In this document: positions 42,254-50,707 of the stretch, one piece after another
Layout: each line of letters opens with the position of its first letter
Numbering within the stretch: position 1 is the stretch's first letter
NCBI GenBank assembly: GCA_046330435.1
Contig: JAXLST010000016.1
Span: 1-64,000, forward strand
From: Ga0077560 sp046330435
GTDB taxonomy: Bacteria; Actinomycetota; Thermoleophilia; Miltoncostaeales; Miltoncostaeaceae
DNA length: 64,000 nt
Reading direction: 5' to 3'
Position numbers and translations under genes: made by a program
The notes under the pieces: generated by a model
Told to the model about the DNA's origin: nothing
Databases searched by the model: none
The model's input: only the letters and a program-made list of their open reading frames with translations

Positions 42254-42756
42254 CCCCGCAATATCGACAGCAGCTCCGGTGGCTGAACAAGAACGCCACA
42301 ATGAGCATTGGGCACAAGGCTGGCTGTTCCGACCCCGAGGTAGGTTCGCGAGTATGTCTGTGGCCCGGGACGCCGCGAACGCGCCCAGCGGCGGCTTGGG
42401 GTGTGGTGGGGAGCATTCGCCCCCTCTCCCCGCCCCGGCCACCGTCAGACCTGCCCGTCCGCCCCGCCGGATGCAGCAGTGACGGCCCGGGCGGCGAGGC
42501 ACCGATCTGCGTGGCGATCACGGCGCCAGAGGGCCGAGTCATCGCCGTTCGAACCCGTGTGTGACCGAGGGCGTGGCCATTGGATTCCGGCGACGGCGCA
42601 CGCGATCGATTCGACCGGAATGCCGGTGAACCCACCACGTGCTGCTCTCGGTCTGTGGGGGTAACGCGTCGCGCAGAGACCATGGCCTTCACCGCGGCGA
42701 GGCATACCTGCGGTTGCACCACCCCCACTAGTCCGCCGGCCGCCGGACGAGATATC
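42254..42756. other. 503-base gap without a supported gene
   Basis: No frame here shows family-like sequence, and no RNA gene or strong inverted repeat was seen. It separates the last recognisable mobility gene cluster from the metal island, so it is one place where the element could end. It contains no copy of the tRNA-Lys 3' end. Confidence 0.45.
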
Positions 42757-43407
42757 TCACCTTGCGCCGGTGACGGTGGGTTCCCTCATCACCTGCAGCA
42801 GGGCGGTCTCCAGTCCACCGGCGTTGTCCGGCCCTCCGGTGGTCAGCTGGCCACGGACGACGACGGCGACCCGTCCGGCGTGGTCGATGATGAAGGTCTC
42901 GGGCACGCCGGTGGCGCCGTAGCGGCCCATGATGTCGCCTTCACCGTCGCGGACGGACGGGAAGCTCATTCCGTAGGTCCGCTGGAACGCGAGCGCTCGT
43001 TCCCGGAGGTCTCGGACGTTAACGCCCAGCACCACCACGCCCCGGTCCCGGTAACGGCGCCACAGCGACTCGAGGATCGGCGCCTCATCCCGGCAGGAAT
43101 CGCACCAGGACGCCCAGATGTTGAGGACCACGACTCGGCCGCGGAGGTCCGCGAGTCGCAGCGGAGCTCCCGCGGCCGGAAGGCCGCGTGCCCCGGAGAG
43201 CACCGGCAGCGTGAACTGCGGCGCCGGTATCCGCTCCCCCGCGGCGATTGCCCGGTCGATGCGGGTGTCGACCCCCCCGCTGGTCAGTCCGATGACCAGC
43301 ACCACCGCCAGTAGCGCGATGCCCGCGGCCGCGGCGAGCGCGGTGAGGGTCGCGGGCAACCCGGTCCCTCTCCGATTCTCCGCCGCGTCCGGTTCGGGTG
43401 TGCTCAC
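42757..43407 (-). CDS. TlpA/ResA-like membrane-anchored thioredoxin
   Basis: The 216-residue protein has one N-terminal membrane helix (about 22-43) and an extracytoplasmic thioredoxin fold. The redox motif WCDSC (Cys102, Cys105) lies in VVVLNIWASWCDSCRDEAP, and the cis-Pro region is ATGVPETFIID. TlpA/ResA proteins reduce apocytochrome c or copper-site cysteines. It is the last gene of a four-gene overlapping operon with CopC and YcnI, which suggests delivery of copper to an oxidase or maintenance of copper-protein thiols. GTG 43407 overlaps the previous stop as GTGA. Confidence 0.88.
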   Translation of the reverse strand: MSTPEPDAAENRRGTGLPATLTALAAAAGIALLAVVLVIGLTSGGVDTRIDRAIAAGERIPAPQFTLPVLSGARGLPAAGAPLRLADLRGRVVVLNIWASWCDSCRDEAPILESLWRRYRDRGVVVLGVNVRDLRERALAFQRTYGMSFPSVRDGEGDIMGRYGATGVPETFIIDHAGRVAVVVRGQLTTGGPDNAGGLETALLQVMREPTVTGAR

Positions 43408-44675
43408 AGGTATGGGATAGGGTCGGTGGCGGCGCCGTTGACGCGCACCTCGAAGTGCACGTGCGGTCCCGTCGACCGGCCGGTGCTACCGGCCAGGGCA
43501 AGGACCGTGCCGCGGTCGACCCGCTGGCCCGCGGTGACGCTGAGACTGCTGTTGTGGGCGTAGGCCGTGGCGACTCCGCCCCCGTGGTCGACGACCACCA
43601 GGTTTCCGTACCCACCGCCCCAGCCGGCCGAGAGCACCATGCCGGGAGCTGCGGCCGCAACCGGGGTGCCGGTGGGAACCGCGATGTCCAGGCCCTCGTG
43701 CATACGGCCCCATCGTGGCCCGAACCCGGAGGTCAGCACGCCGTTGACCGGGTAGGTCATGCCGCGGCTGGAGATCGTCGGGTCGATCTGGGCACCGGCG
43801 GCGCCCTGAGCCCGACGGATGCGGGCTGCCAGCCGATCCGAGCGACGGCGCAGGTCCTGAGTCTCGGCCTCGATGTCGGCACGGCGCCCGGCGGCGCGGG
43901 CAAGCAAAGCGTCACGCCCGCGCCGTTCGCGTTCAAGCCGGTCCCGCTCGCCCGCGAGATCCTCGGTGGCGCGCCGCACCCGGTCGGCGGCGGCCTGGGC
44001 GCTGCGCTCCTCGCGTTGAACGTGGTCACGTAGTACCCGGACCCGGTCGCGCCGCACGCGGCTGCGCTCGATGAGCAGGCGGGTGCTCGCTACCAGCTCC
44101 GCGTCACGTTCCCCGATGCGCTTGAGCAGTCCGGTTGCGTTGAGGGCGTCGGTGATGCTGCCGGACCCCAGAACCGCGAGCAGCGGATCGGGGGTCCCTC
44201 TGGCGTAGACCTCTCTCAGCCGCACGGCCAGATCCCCTTGGCGCTGCACCAGCCGTATCTCGGCGCGGTTGAAGGCCTCGCGAGCCGCTCGCAGGGAGCT
44301 GTTGAGGGTCCACAGGCGGCGCTCGAGGACCGCGGCGTCGGCCTGCACCGCCGCCAACCGAACGCGGAGGGGCTCAAGCCGGCGCGTGACCTGCCGGATG
44401 CGGTCCGAGTAGGCCCGCACCTGGGCCGTGAGGACCCGTTCGCGGTCGCGGGCGGTGTCCAGCCGCTCCTGGGCCTCCTGCAGGCGTCGGTCGATCGCTC
44501 GCCTGCGTTCGCTCTCCGACTGCTGCGCGGATGCGGTCCCGCCGCCGGTCAGCACCAAGGCACCGAGCAGCAGCAGGATGCCGGCGGCACGCCGACCGTG
44601 TCGCTGAACGAATTTGCCTCCCTCCGGTTCGACCAACGGTGGGGCCGGCGGCGCGTCATCTCGGGTGACGGTCAC
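43404..44675 (-). CDS. PcsB-like coiled-coil M23 peptidoglycan endopeptidase
   Basis: The 423-residue protein has a signal/anchor (about 28-50, ending ASAQQ) and a long coiled coil (52-290, with SGSITDALNATGLLKRIGER). A LytM/M23 zinc peptidase follows, with HEGLDIAVPTGTPV (His and Asp ligands), YAHNSSL and HVHFEVRVNG (HxH). EnvC/PcsB-type hydrolases of this shape are gated by FtsEX through the coiled coil. Its location between ycnI-like and tlpA-like genes with 4-base overlaps on both sides is unusual. The coiled coil is homologous to that of the NlpC/P60 gene at 57959-59146. Confidence 0.88.
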   Translation of the reverse strand: MTVTRDDAPPAPPLVEPEGGKFVQRHGRRAAGILLLLGALVLTGGGTASAQQSESERRRAIDRRLQEAQERLDTARDRERVLTAQVRAYSDRIRQVTRRLEPLRVRLAAVQADAAVLERRLWTLNSSLRAAREAFNRAEIRLVQRQGDLAVRLREVYARGTPDPLLAVLGSGSITDALNATGLLKRIGERDAELVASTRLLIERSRVRRDRVRVLRDHVQREERSAQAAADRVRRATEDLAGERDRLERERRGRDALLARAAGRRADIEAETQDLRRRSDRLAARIRRAQGAAGAQIDPTISSRGMTYPVNGVLTSGFGPRWGRMHEGLDIAVPTGTPVAAAAPGMVLSAGWGGGYGNLVVVDHGGGVATAYAHNSSLSVTAGQRVDRGTVLALAGSTGRSTGPHVHFEVRVNGAATDPIPYL

Positions 44676-45367
44676 CGCTCCGACCCCGGGGTCGTCGGAT
44701 CATCGTCGTCGTCAGGTATCAGCGCGACCGGGCGTGTGGCCCACAGGAATCCGGCGGCGGCACACGCGATCACGCCGACCAGGATCCCGATGATCCCGAC
44801 CCAGGTGGCCGTGCCGCTCTCCGTGCGGATGGTGCTGACGGCTCCGGGTCCGGCACCGGTCCGGGCGGTTGCCTCCTCCGGGGTCTGGATGAGCACGGCT
44901 GCCGCGGCACCGGGTTCGGTGATCCCGGTCTCCTGGGTGATGTCTCCCTGCTGCTCCGGGGCGGCGGTCCACGGCTTGGTCTTGCCGTCGGCATAGGTCT
45001 GGTAGGAGCGGAACACCGCCGTGCCCGCGTCGAACGGGGTGGCCAGCACCGTGAAGTCCCGATACTGCCCCACGGGCACGACACCGCCGCTGTAGACGAC
45101 CCCGACGACCTGGCCGTCAGGTGCGAACCGCTCCTTCTGGCGCCACCCGTCAGGCGGCGCGCCGAGTGAGTACACCGTGAACTTGGACGGGAAGTCGACC
45201 CGCACCCGGATGGTCGGGACCTCCCGTTCATTGGGCACGCGGAAGGTCAGTTGCAGCGCCTGCTCCTGCACCGCTCGGTCGGGAACAACATCGATGTGCC
45301 CCATCGCGGGCGACGCGCCCGCCCCGAGAGCCGCCATCGAGACGAGGCACGCCAGCGGGCGTCTCAT
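44672..45367 (-). CDS. YcnI-family (DUF1775) copper-handling protein
   Basis: The 231-residue protein has a signal peptide (1-23) and a mature N-terminus beginning HIDVVPD. In YcnI domains this N-terminal His coordinates Cu(II). The beta-sandwich contains TFRVPNEREVPTIRVRVDFP and PPDGWRQKE, with the Trp that packs at the copper site. A C-terminal membrane helix (about 190-212) anchors it outside the membrane. It overlaps copC (ATGA) and the M23 gene (GTGA). A role as copper chaperone or scavenger follows from family knowledge. Confidence 0.88.
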   Translation of the reverse strand: MRRPLACLVSMAALGAGASPAMGHIDVVPDRAVQEQALQLTFRVPNEREVPTIRVRVDFPSKFTVYSLGAPPDGWRQKERFAPDGQVVGVVYSGGVVPVGQYRDFTVLATPFDAGTAVFRSYQTYADGKTKPWTAAPEQQGDITQETGITEPGAAAAVLIQTPEEATARTGAGPGAVSTIRTESGTATWVGIIGILVGVIACAAAGFLWATRPVALIPDDDDDPTTPGSER

Positions 45368-45720
45368 CGCACCCGGAACGTGTAGGCGCCGCGGACCAGA
45401 TGCCCATCGGCGCCTGCGACCGTCCAGCTGACCCGGTACACGCCGGGCACGCCGCGACGCACACGGACGCGCACCCTGCGGGTGTCGCGGCGGTCGCGCG
45501 TGACGGTGGCGACCAGATTCACCGAGCGGCGATCCAGGACCGTCACCTTCCGGGGCCGGATCGGCTCGTTGAAGGTCAGGACGACCACGGTGGGCGACCG
45601 CATGACGGTGGCCCCGGACGCGGGGCTGGAGGAACGGAGCGCGGTGTGGGCGGCGGCGATCCCGGCGGTGCCGAGGACGAGCACGCTCGCCGCCAAGACG
45701 GTGGTGACACGGACGTTCAT
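45364..45720 (-). CDS. copC: CopC-family copper-binding protein
   Basis: The 118-residue protein has a signal peptide (1-24) and a mature N-terminal His25 (HTALRSSSPASGATV). The CopC beta-barrel shows VVVLTFNEPIRPRKVTV and the C-terminal DGHLVRGAYTFRV. The N-terminal His and the DGH motif are the Cu(II) ligands of the family. It is the first gene of the copC-ycnI-M23-tlpA operon. No CopD domain follows here, but a CopC-CopD fusion is encoded divergently at 47323. Confidence 0.9.
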   Translation of the reverse strand: MNVRVTTVLAASVLVLGTAGIAAAHTALRSSSPASGATVMRSPTVVVLTFNEPIRPRKVTVLDRRSVNLVATVTRDRRDTRRVRVRVRRGVPGVYRVSWTVAGADGHLVRGAYTFRVR

Positions 45721-45770
45721 GGTGATGCCTCCGGTAGTCGGACGCCCCGGCGCGTGCCGCGGCGACAGGA

Positions 45771-46289
45771 TCAGCCGGAGATCAGTGGGGGGCCACGGGA
45801 GATCGCCCGGCCCACCGCCGTGGCGCCGAAGACCCGGGCCGTGTCGGTGAGCGGCAGCCAGGCCGTCCCGACGCCCCCACGGCGGCCCTCATCGAGGTGG
45901 CGGCGGACGCGCCGTGCGAGCACGACCAGCGCGTCGAGAACCTGTTCACCCAGCCAGCACAGCACCGCCAGCGATGCCCCGGCCACCAGGTGAGCCAGCA
46001 TGCTTGCCCGAAGGCTGGTCACGTCGTGGGTGTCCATCGCCATGCCGAACGCCCATGGCATGCCGACGATCCCGAAATGCAGAACTGCTTGGAGCAGCAC
46101 ACCGAGGACTCCCAACCTCAGGAACCCATTGCACCGCCACGCCGCGCCCCGTCCGGGGGCACAGCAGGCAACCGACACCAGGGCGACGGCGACCATGAGC
46201 GTCGCCGGCCCCGGCCGCCCCCCCTCGATCCCCGCGTGCGCAGTCAGGGTCGCTGCAATCGCCGCGGCGACAAGCATCCCGCGGCGCAT
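45771..46289 (-). CDS. Small polytopic membrane protein
   Basis: From ATG 46289 the protein has 172 residues and four hydrophobic helices, a His/Asp/Met-containing loop (FGMAMDTHDVTSLRASML) and a basic cytoplasmic tail. GTG 46319 is an alternative start. I do not recognise a family. Its place between copC and the second M23 gene, on the same strand, suggests a role in metal transport or its regulation, but this is contextual only. Confidence 0.55.
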   Translation of the reverse strand: MRRGMLVAAAIAATLTAHAGIEGGRPGPATLMVAVALVSVACCAPGRGAAWRCNGFLRLGVLGVLLQAVLHFGIVGMPWAFGMAMDTHDVTSLRASMLAHLVAGASLAVLCWLGEQVLDALVVLARRVRRHLDEGRRGGVGTAWLPLTDTARVFGATAVGRAISRGPPLISG

Positions 46290-46356
46290 CGCTTCCGCTT
46301 GGTCAGCGTGCAGACCCACGCTGCGCAGCGTAGTCAACGTTGAAGCCCCCCGCGAC

Positions 46357-47217
46357 TCACCGGGGCGTCGCGGAATCCACCGCGCGCAGATCCCGGTACG
46401 GATCCGTGGCCGCACCACCGCCGGGGTGGATCTCAAAATGAACATGCGTCGGGCCGCCTCGGGCGTCCCCGGAGTTACCGACGCTGCCCAGGATCTGCCC
46501 TGTGGTGACCGGGTCACCGGGATCCAGGCTGGCGACGATTGACTCCATGTGGGCGTAGTAGTAGGTGTTGCCCTCGGCGTCCCGCAGCCAGATGTGGATC
46601 CCCCCGAGGCCGGTCTCGGTCCGGGACAGGTGGTCGACGGTGGCGTCGGTCACCGCGACCAACGGCGTCCGGCGAGGCGCCATGATGTCCGTGCCCTCAT
46701 GCCCTCCCTGGCTGCGCGGGGCGCCCCAGCTGTCGATGTAGGAGTATCCGGAGAGCACCGGGAAGGCCCGAAGGTACCGGGCCACCGGTATCGCCGTCGG
46801 CGTGGGGGCCGCGGCCGTTGTCACGGTCTGGATGCCGATGCGACGCAGCAGCGCCCCGTCGGCGACGCCGGTGGCCCGGATGCCGAGCCGCCGCTGCAGC
46901 CGGATCACCGCCGACCGTGTGCCAGACCCGAAGGTCCCGTCGATGCGGACAGGCAGACCCCGGCGGCGCAGCTCACGCTGGAGGTCGCGCACAAGATGCC
47001 CGCGTGCACCCAGCGAGAGTCGGAGGGAACCGGCGGGATGGGCGGGGTGGCTGCGAACGGCAGGGCTCGCTGCGGGCGGAGGAATCGGAGCCTGCGTTGC
47101 GTCGGCGGTCGTGGCCACGGGAATCTCCACGGCGGCCGCGGCGGTGGCCGTGAGAGCCACCGCGATTGCGGTGAGCGCAACGTGAGGTCGGATCAACGGT
47201 CGAGGTCGCAGAGGCAC
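46357..47217 (-). CDS. Secreted PG-binding M23-family protein
   Basis: The 286-residue protein has a signal peptide (about 1-30), a PG_binding_1 domain (LSLGARGHLVRDLQRELRRR, GTFGSGTRSAVIRLQRRLGI) and a C-terminal M23/LytM fold. Zinc-ligand motifs HEGTDIMAPRRTPL, YYYAHMES and HVHFEIHPGGG are intact. It probably cleaves or binds peptidoglycan in the wall. It lies 67 bases upstream of the membrane-protein gene on the same strand and is divergent from the CopC-CopD gene across 105 bases. Confidence 0.85.
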   Translation of the reverse strand: MPLRPRPLIRPHVALTAIAVALTATAAAAVEIPVATTADATQAPIPPPAASPAVRSHPAHPAGSLRLSLGARGHLVRDLQRELRRRGLPVRIDGTFGSGTRSAVIRLQRRLGIRATGVADGALLRRIGIQTVTTAAAPTPTAIPVARYLRAFPVLSGYSYIDSWGAPRSQGGHEGTDIMAPRRTPLVAVTDATVDHLSRTETGLGGIHIWLRDAEGNTYYYAHMESIVASLDPGDPVTTGQILGSVGNSGDARGGPTHVHFEIHPGGGAATDPYRDLRAVDSATPR

Positions 47218-47322
47218 CCCCTGGTCGGATTGCAGAAGACCGGCCCTGCCCCGAGAGGTCGGCGCAACCTACCGTCCCGGGTCCGGTTCCCGTCAAGCCC
47301 ACCTCACGCTACCCTCACCGCC

Positions 47323-48834
47323 GTGCCCTCCGGCTCCGAGTTCACCCTGCGGCCCCTTCCCCTGGGCCTGCTCGCATTGCTGATCGTCGTGGTCGTGGCC
47401 CTCATGGCGCCCGCCTCCGCGAGCGCGCACGCGGTTGCCGAGACGATCGCGCCGCCGCCCGGGACCCTTGTGGTCAACGCGCCCCAGAAGATCTCTCTGC
47501 AGTACAGCGAGCAAATCCGAATCCTCACCCCGCAGGACGCCCAGGTGGTCGACCAGGACGGCAAGAGCGTCCTGAGCGGGAGCGCGCAGGTGAGCCCCAC
47601 CGACTCGCGAGTCCTGGAAATCCCGCTCAAGCAAGGGCTGCCCGACGGCACCTACACGGTGCGGATCAAGTTCCTGAGCGCCGACGCACACATCATCGGC
47701 AGCAACTACGTGTTCGGGGTTGGGCCGGGGCCCCTCGCGGAGCCCTACCTGGCCGGCGCCCCCTCCGAGGGCCCGTCGCGCACCGGTGCGTGGGCGGTGG
47801 CCTCTCGCTTCGCCGAGCTCACCTTCCTGGGCGGCCTGTTCGGGCTCATCGCGTTCCGGCTACTGGTGTGGGCACCGGTATGGCGGCGGCGCCCCGCCGC
47901 AGGAGACGTGGACCACACGATTCTCGTCTGGGGGCAGGACGTGTTGTGGGCGGGCACCGGGATTCTCGCGGTCGGCGCGATCCTCGCCGAGGTGTTCCTG
48001 CTCATCGTCTATTCGGCTCAGGTGGTGGGCACAACCGTCTTCACCGCGCTCACCGACGCGGACGGGCTGCGGACCACCATCACGACCACCCGTCTCGGGG
48101 ATCTGGTGCAGATCCGCACCGGCCTGCTGTTCGCGGTGTTCGTCCTCGCCGGGGTTCTGGTGATGCGCGAGGGCGGCCGCGACGACATCGACGCAACCCG
48201 CCGCGCGGGGTTCGCCCGCGGCCCGGCCCTCGTGCTGGGTGGACTGGTCGCCGCGGTCATGTTCGCGATCTCGGCCCAGGGGCACGCCAGCGTCGCTCCC
48301 GTCCCACGCCTGCAGGTCACCGCCGACGCCGTGCACCTGATGGCGGTCTCAACCTGGGTGACCGGACTCGCACTCACCGCGCTGGCGCTCTGGCGACTCC
48401 CGCGTCTGGGACGTGGTGGGCGCCGCCGTGCCACCGACGTGCTCCGCACGTTCTCGCTGGTCGCCGTCGCCAGCCTCACCCTCGCGATGGGCTCCGGCGT
48501 GGTGCGGGCCCTCGGTGAGCTCTCCGATCCCGCCCAGCTGTGGGAGACCGGCCACGGCCAGAGCGTGCTCATCAAGCTTGTGCTCCTCATCCCGGTCGGC
48601 CTCCTTGCCCTCTACAACCGGCGGATCCTCAACACCCTGACTCGCATGCGGGACACGAGCCTGGACGGACTGCGCCGTGTCCGGCGCGCGGCCGCGCTGG
48701 AGTTCGCGCTCGCCGCGGTGATCGTCATCGTGGCATCCGTGCTGGTCGCACAGCCCCCCGGCCGGAGCCTGGCAAGGGAAGCCTCGGCGACCGGTGGCAC
48801 CTCCGCCGAGACTGCCAACGTGGCCTCACCCTGA
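47323..48834 (+). CDS. CopC-CopD fusion copper transport protein
   Basis: From GTG 47323 the protein has 503 residues. A signal peptide precedes a CopC domain whose mature N-terminus is HAVAETIAPPPGTLVV and which ends SADAHIIGSNYVFGV, with the His ligands. An eight-helix CopD membrane domain follows (AELTFLGGLFGLIAFRLLVW, QVTADAVHLMAVSTWVTGLA). CopCD/YcnJ fusions import copper across the membrane, often for cuproenzymes. It is divergent from the M23/copC cluster, so the shared 105-base region may carry copper-responsive promoters. Confidence 0.9.
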   Translation: MPSGSEFTLRPLPLGLLALLIVVVVALMAPASASAHAVAETIAPPPGTLVVNAPQKISLQYSEQIRILTPQDAQVVDQDGKSVLSGSAQVSPTDSRVLEIPLKQGLPDGTYTVRIKFLSADAHIIGSNYVFGVGPGPLAEPYLAGAPSEGPSRTGAWAVASRFAELTFLGGLFGLIAFRLLVWAPVWRRRPAAGDVDHTILVWGQDVLWAGTGILAVGAILAEVFLLIVYSAQVVGTTVFTALTDADGLRTTITTTRLGDLVQIRTGLLFAVFVLAGVLVMREGGRDDIDATRRAGFARGPALVLGGLVAAVMFAISAQGHASVAPVPRLQVTADAVHLMAVSTWVTGLALTALALWRLPRLGRGGRRRATDVLRTFSLVAVASLTLAMGSGVVRALGELSDPAQLWETGHGQSVLIKLVLLIPVGLLALYNRRILNTLTRMRDTSLDGLRRVRRAAALEFALAAVIVIVASVLVAQPPGRSLAREASATGGTSAETANVASP

Positions 48835-49015
48835 ATTCCACGGGCGGAAGCCAAGCGTGACGGTCAGCGAAAGGCCCTGAGAAGACGCCCAACCGAGGTC
48901 TCAGCGAGACCTCGCGTTCAACGGCGGCTAGGTGCGGCGATCCCCGTGGTCCGATACCCGGACGCCGACAGTGGGACCCCTCGCACAGTCTCGATGGGGT
49001 CGGCGAGGTGTATCG
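48835..49015. other. Intergenic stretch after the CopCD gene
   Basis: No supported gene, strong hairpin or repeat was seen here. It separates the CopCD gene from the small minus-strand membrane ORF. Confidence 0.4.
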
Positions 49016-49117
49016 CTAACCAGCGTGGGACACGAACCGCCAGCTGTAGTACGCGACACCGGCCGCGGTCACCAGGAGGACCAGCAGGATGAGGACCAGC
49101 CACGCCCGTGCGCTCAA
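49016..49117 (-). CDS. Candidate 33-residue single-helix membrane peptide
   Basis: A TTG at 49117 opens a 33-codon frame: a basic start, one clean membrane helix (AWLVLILLVLLVTAAGVAYY) and a short polar tail ending at TAG. GGTGA lies about 6 bases upstream of the TTG. Such single-span miniproteins often accompany transporters or oxidases. It sits between the CopCD and cadmium-type operons on the opposite strand. The absence of ATG/GTG makes it tentative. Confidence 0.35.
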   Translation of the reverse strand: MSARAWLVLILLVLLVTAAGVAYYSWRFVSHAG

Positions 49118-49245
49118 ACCGAATCACCCGACTGCGCGGAAGGGAAAATTGAGGTGAACAGGCCGACAGGGGCCAGGTGAACGGCAGCCTGTCGCAGAGT
49201 CCCTCGGGCCCCTGCTGCCCCGTCCAGGCACTGGACACGGAGCGT

Positions 49246-49261
49246 GTAACGAATACGTTAC
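49246..49261. promoter_or_regulatory. Palindrome GTAACGAATACGTTAC
   Basis: This is a perfect 6-bp inverted repeat (GTAACG/CGTTAC) with a 4-base AATA spacer, A/T-richer than its surroundings and about 150 bases before the ArsR gene. It resembles operator half-sites of TetR- or MarR-type regulators. No dedicated regulator is next to it. Confidence 0.35.
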
Positions 49262-49400
49262 CGCAGTGCCTCCGACTCGGATGGCACACGACTGGCTGGC
49301 TCAGTCGGTCGATCCGGGCGGGTGCGCCCCTGGACGGCGGCTCGACGAGAGGGTTTCACAGCCACTTCGGATGGACAGCCCCCCTCCCCGGTTCTCTGAT

Positions 49401-49430
49401 ACCTTCACACCTATGAAGATGTCTGAAGGT
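49401..49430 (+). promoter_or_regulatory. Candidate CadC/CmtR-type operator over the arsR start
   Basis: ACCTTCA (49401-49407) and TGAAGGT (49424-49430) are inverted copies, with CTTCA/TGAAG also closely spaced inside them. The dyad covers the ATG at 49413 of the metal-sensor gene. Autoregulatory ArsR proteins usually bind such A/T-rich dyads beside their own start. Confidence 0.4.
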
Positions 49431-49805
49431 TCGCCCTCGCCTCGGGTTCCCAACGACGAGGATGTCGGCTGCACACCTCAGGCGGATGCGGGCACCCTGG
49501 CGCGCGCACGTGGCGCGTTGGACGAGTCCGCTGCCTTGGAACTCGCCGAGACGTTCCGGCTTCTGTCTGACCCGGGCAGGCTGCGATTGATCGCGGCGTT
49601 GTTGGAGGCCGAGGAGCTTTGTGTGTGTGACCTGTCGCAGGTCACCGGCCTGTCGGCGACCGCCTGTTCGCACAACCTCAGGTTGCTGCGTGGCCAGCGG
49701 CTGGTGCGCTACCGGCGGCGGGGACGGAACGTCTTCTACACCCTGGATGACGACCATATCCGGGTGCTGCTGGCGGTTGCCCGCGACCATGCCGCGGAGC
49801 GATGA
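49413..49805 (+). CDS. ArsR/SmtB-family metal-sensing repressor (CadC-like)
   Basis: The 130-residue protein starts at ATG 49413. The winged helix contains FRLLSDPGRLRLIAALLEAE, then ELCVCDLSQVTGLSATACSH, NLRLLRGQRLVRYRRRGRNV. The CVC pair at the start of the recognition region plus an N-terminal Cys (DVGCTPQ) match the alpha3N Cd/Pb/Zn site of CadC-type sensors, with no arsenic-type CxCxxC. It should repress the operon until Cd, Pb or Zn binds. It overlaps the CDF exporter by ATGA and a P1B ATPase follows, fitting that sensing role. Confidence 0.9.
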   Translation: MKMSEGSPSPRVPNDEDVGCTPQADAGTLARARGALDESAALELAETFRLLSDPGRLRLIAALLEAEELCVCDLSQVTGLSATACSHNLRLLRGQRLVRYRRRGRNVFYTLDDDHIRVLLAVARDHAAER

Positions 49806-50707
49806 GCGGAGATCACACGCATGTCTCCCCCGTTTCGGCGGCGGGACGGCACGTGCGGCCGCTGGTGGTGGCGCTGGTGCTGACCGCCGCCTTCACGGTT
49901 GTGGAGGTCACCGTGGGGTTCGCGGTGGGGTCGCTCGCCCTCGTCTCGGACGCCGGCCACATGCTGACCGACGTCGCGGGCCTGGGGATGGCGTTGGCGG
50001 CGATTCAGGTCGCCCGTTCGCATCGTTCCTCGGCGGCCACGTACGGGATGTATCGCCTGGAGGTCCTGGCGGCCCTGGCGAATACCGTCCTGTTGTTCGG
50101 CATCGCGGCGTACGTGCTCATCGAGGCGTGGTCGCGCTTCCGAGACCCACCGGATGTGCCAGGCACGTGGCTGCTGGTCGTCGCCGCCCTCGGCCTGGCG
50201 GTCAACGTCGTGTCGTTCATGCTGCTGCGGGCGGGCGCCAAGGAGAGCATGAACGTGCGGGGCGCGTTCCTGGAGGTGATGTCGGACATGCTCGGCTCGG
50301 TCGGCGTGATCATCGCCGGGGTGATCGTGCTGACCACCGGCTGGCCGTACGCCGATCCGATCGTGGGTGTCGGGATCGGCTTGTTCATCCTGCCTCGGGC
50401 GTATCGCCTGGGACGCGAGGCGCTCCGCGTGTTGCTGCAGGTCGCCCCCGCCGACCTGGATGTCGATGGAGTGCGCCGGGCCTTGGACGACGTGGACGGG
50501 GTCCAAGGCGTGCACGATCTGCACGTCTGGACCCTGACATCAGGGTTGCGAGTGGCGACAGGGCACCTGGAGATCGCTGGGGGCGCCGGCCCGGCGGACG
50601 TCCTGGAACGGGCCACGCGGCTGCTGCGAGAGGACGTGGGCTTGGAGCATGTGACCCTCCAGGTCGAGGGGCCCGGCTTCTGCGCAGATGAGGGGAACCC
50701 GCTCTGA
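49802..50707 (+). CDS. CDF-family cation efflux protein (CzcD/ZnT-like)
   Basis: The 301-residue antiporter has six membrane helices. The site-A signature HMLTD sits in helix 2 (SLALVSDAGHMLTDVAG), and helix 5 reads FLEVMSDMLGSVGVI, where a Glu occupies the place of the usual His. A cytoplasmic ferredoxin-like C-terminal domain carries HDLHVWTLTSG. The family exports Zn2+, Cd2+ or Co2+ in exchange for H+. It lies between an ArsR sensor and a P1B ATPase, overlapping both starts, so all three form one detoxification operon. Confidence 0.92.
   Translation: MSGDHTHVSPVSAAGRHVRPLVVALVLTAAFTVVEVTVGFAVGSLALVSDAGHMLTDVAGLGMALAAIQVARSHRSSAATYGMYRLEVLAALANTVLLFGIAAYVLIEAWSRFRDPPDVPGTWLLVVAALGLAVNVVSFMLLRAGAKESMNVRGAFLEVMSDMLGSVGVIIAGVIVLTTGWPYADPIVGVGIGLFILPRAYRLGREALRVLLQVAPADLDVDGVRRALDDVDGVQGVHDLHVWTLTSGLRVATGHLEIAGGAGPADVLERATRLLREDVGLEHVTLQVEGPGFCADEGNPL

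Noticed and set aside
42202..42664. Overlapping short frames on both strands in the gap before tlpA
   Set aside because: Several mutually overlapping frames of equal length with no motif, as expected by chance in GC-rich DNA.
48918..49289. 123-codon minus-strand frame between the CopCD and ArsR genes
   Set aside because: No family-like segment. A different frame on the same strand contains the much more protein-like 33-residue membrane helix.
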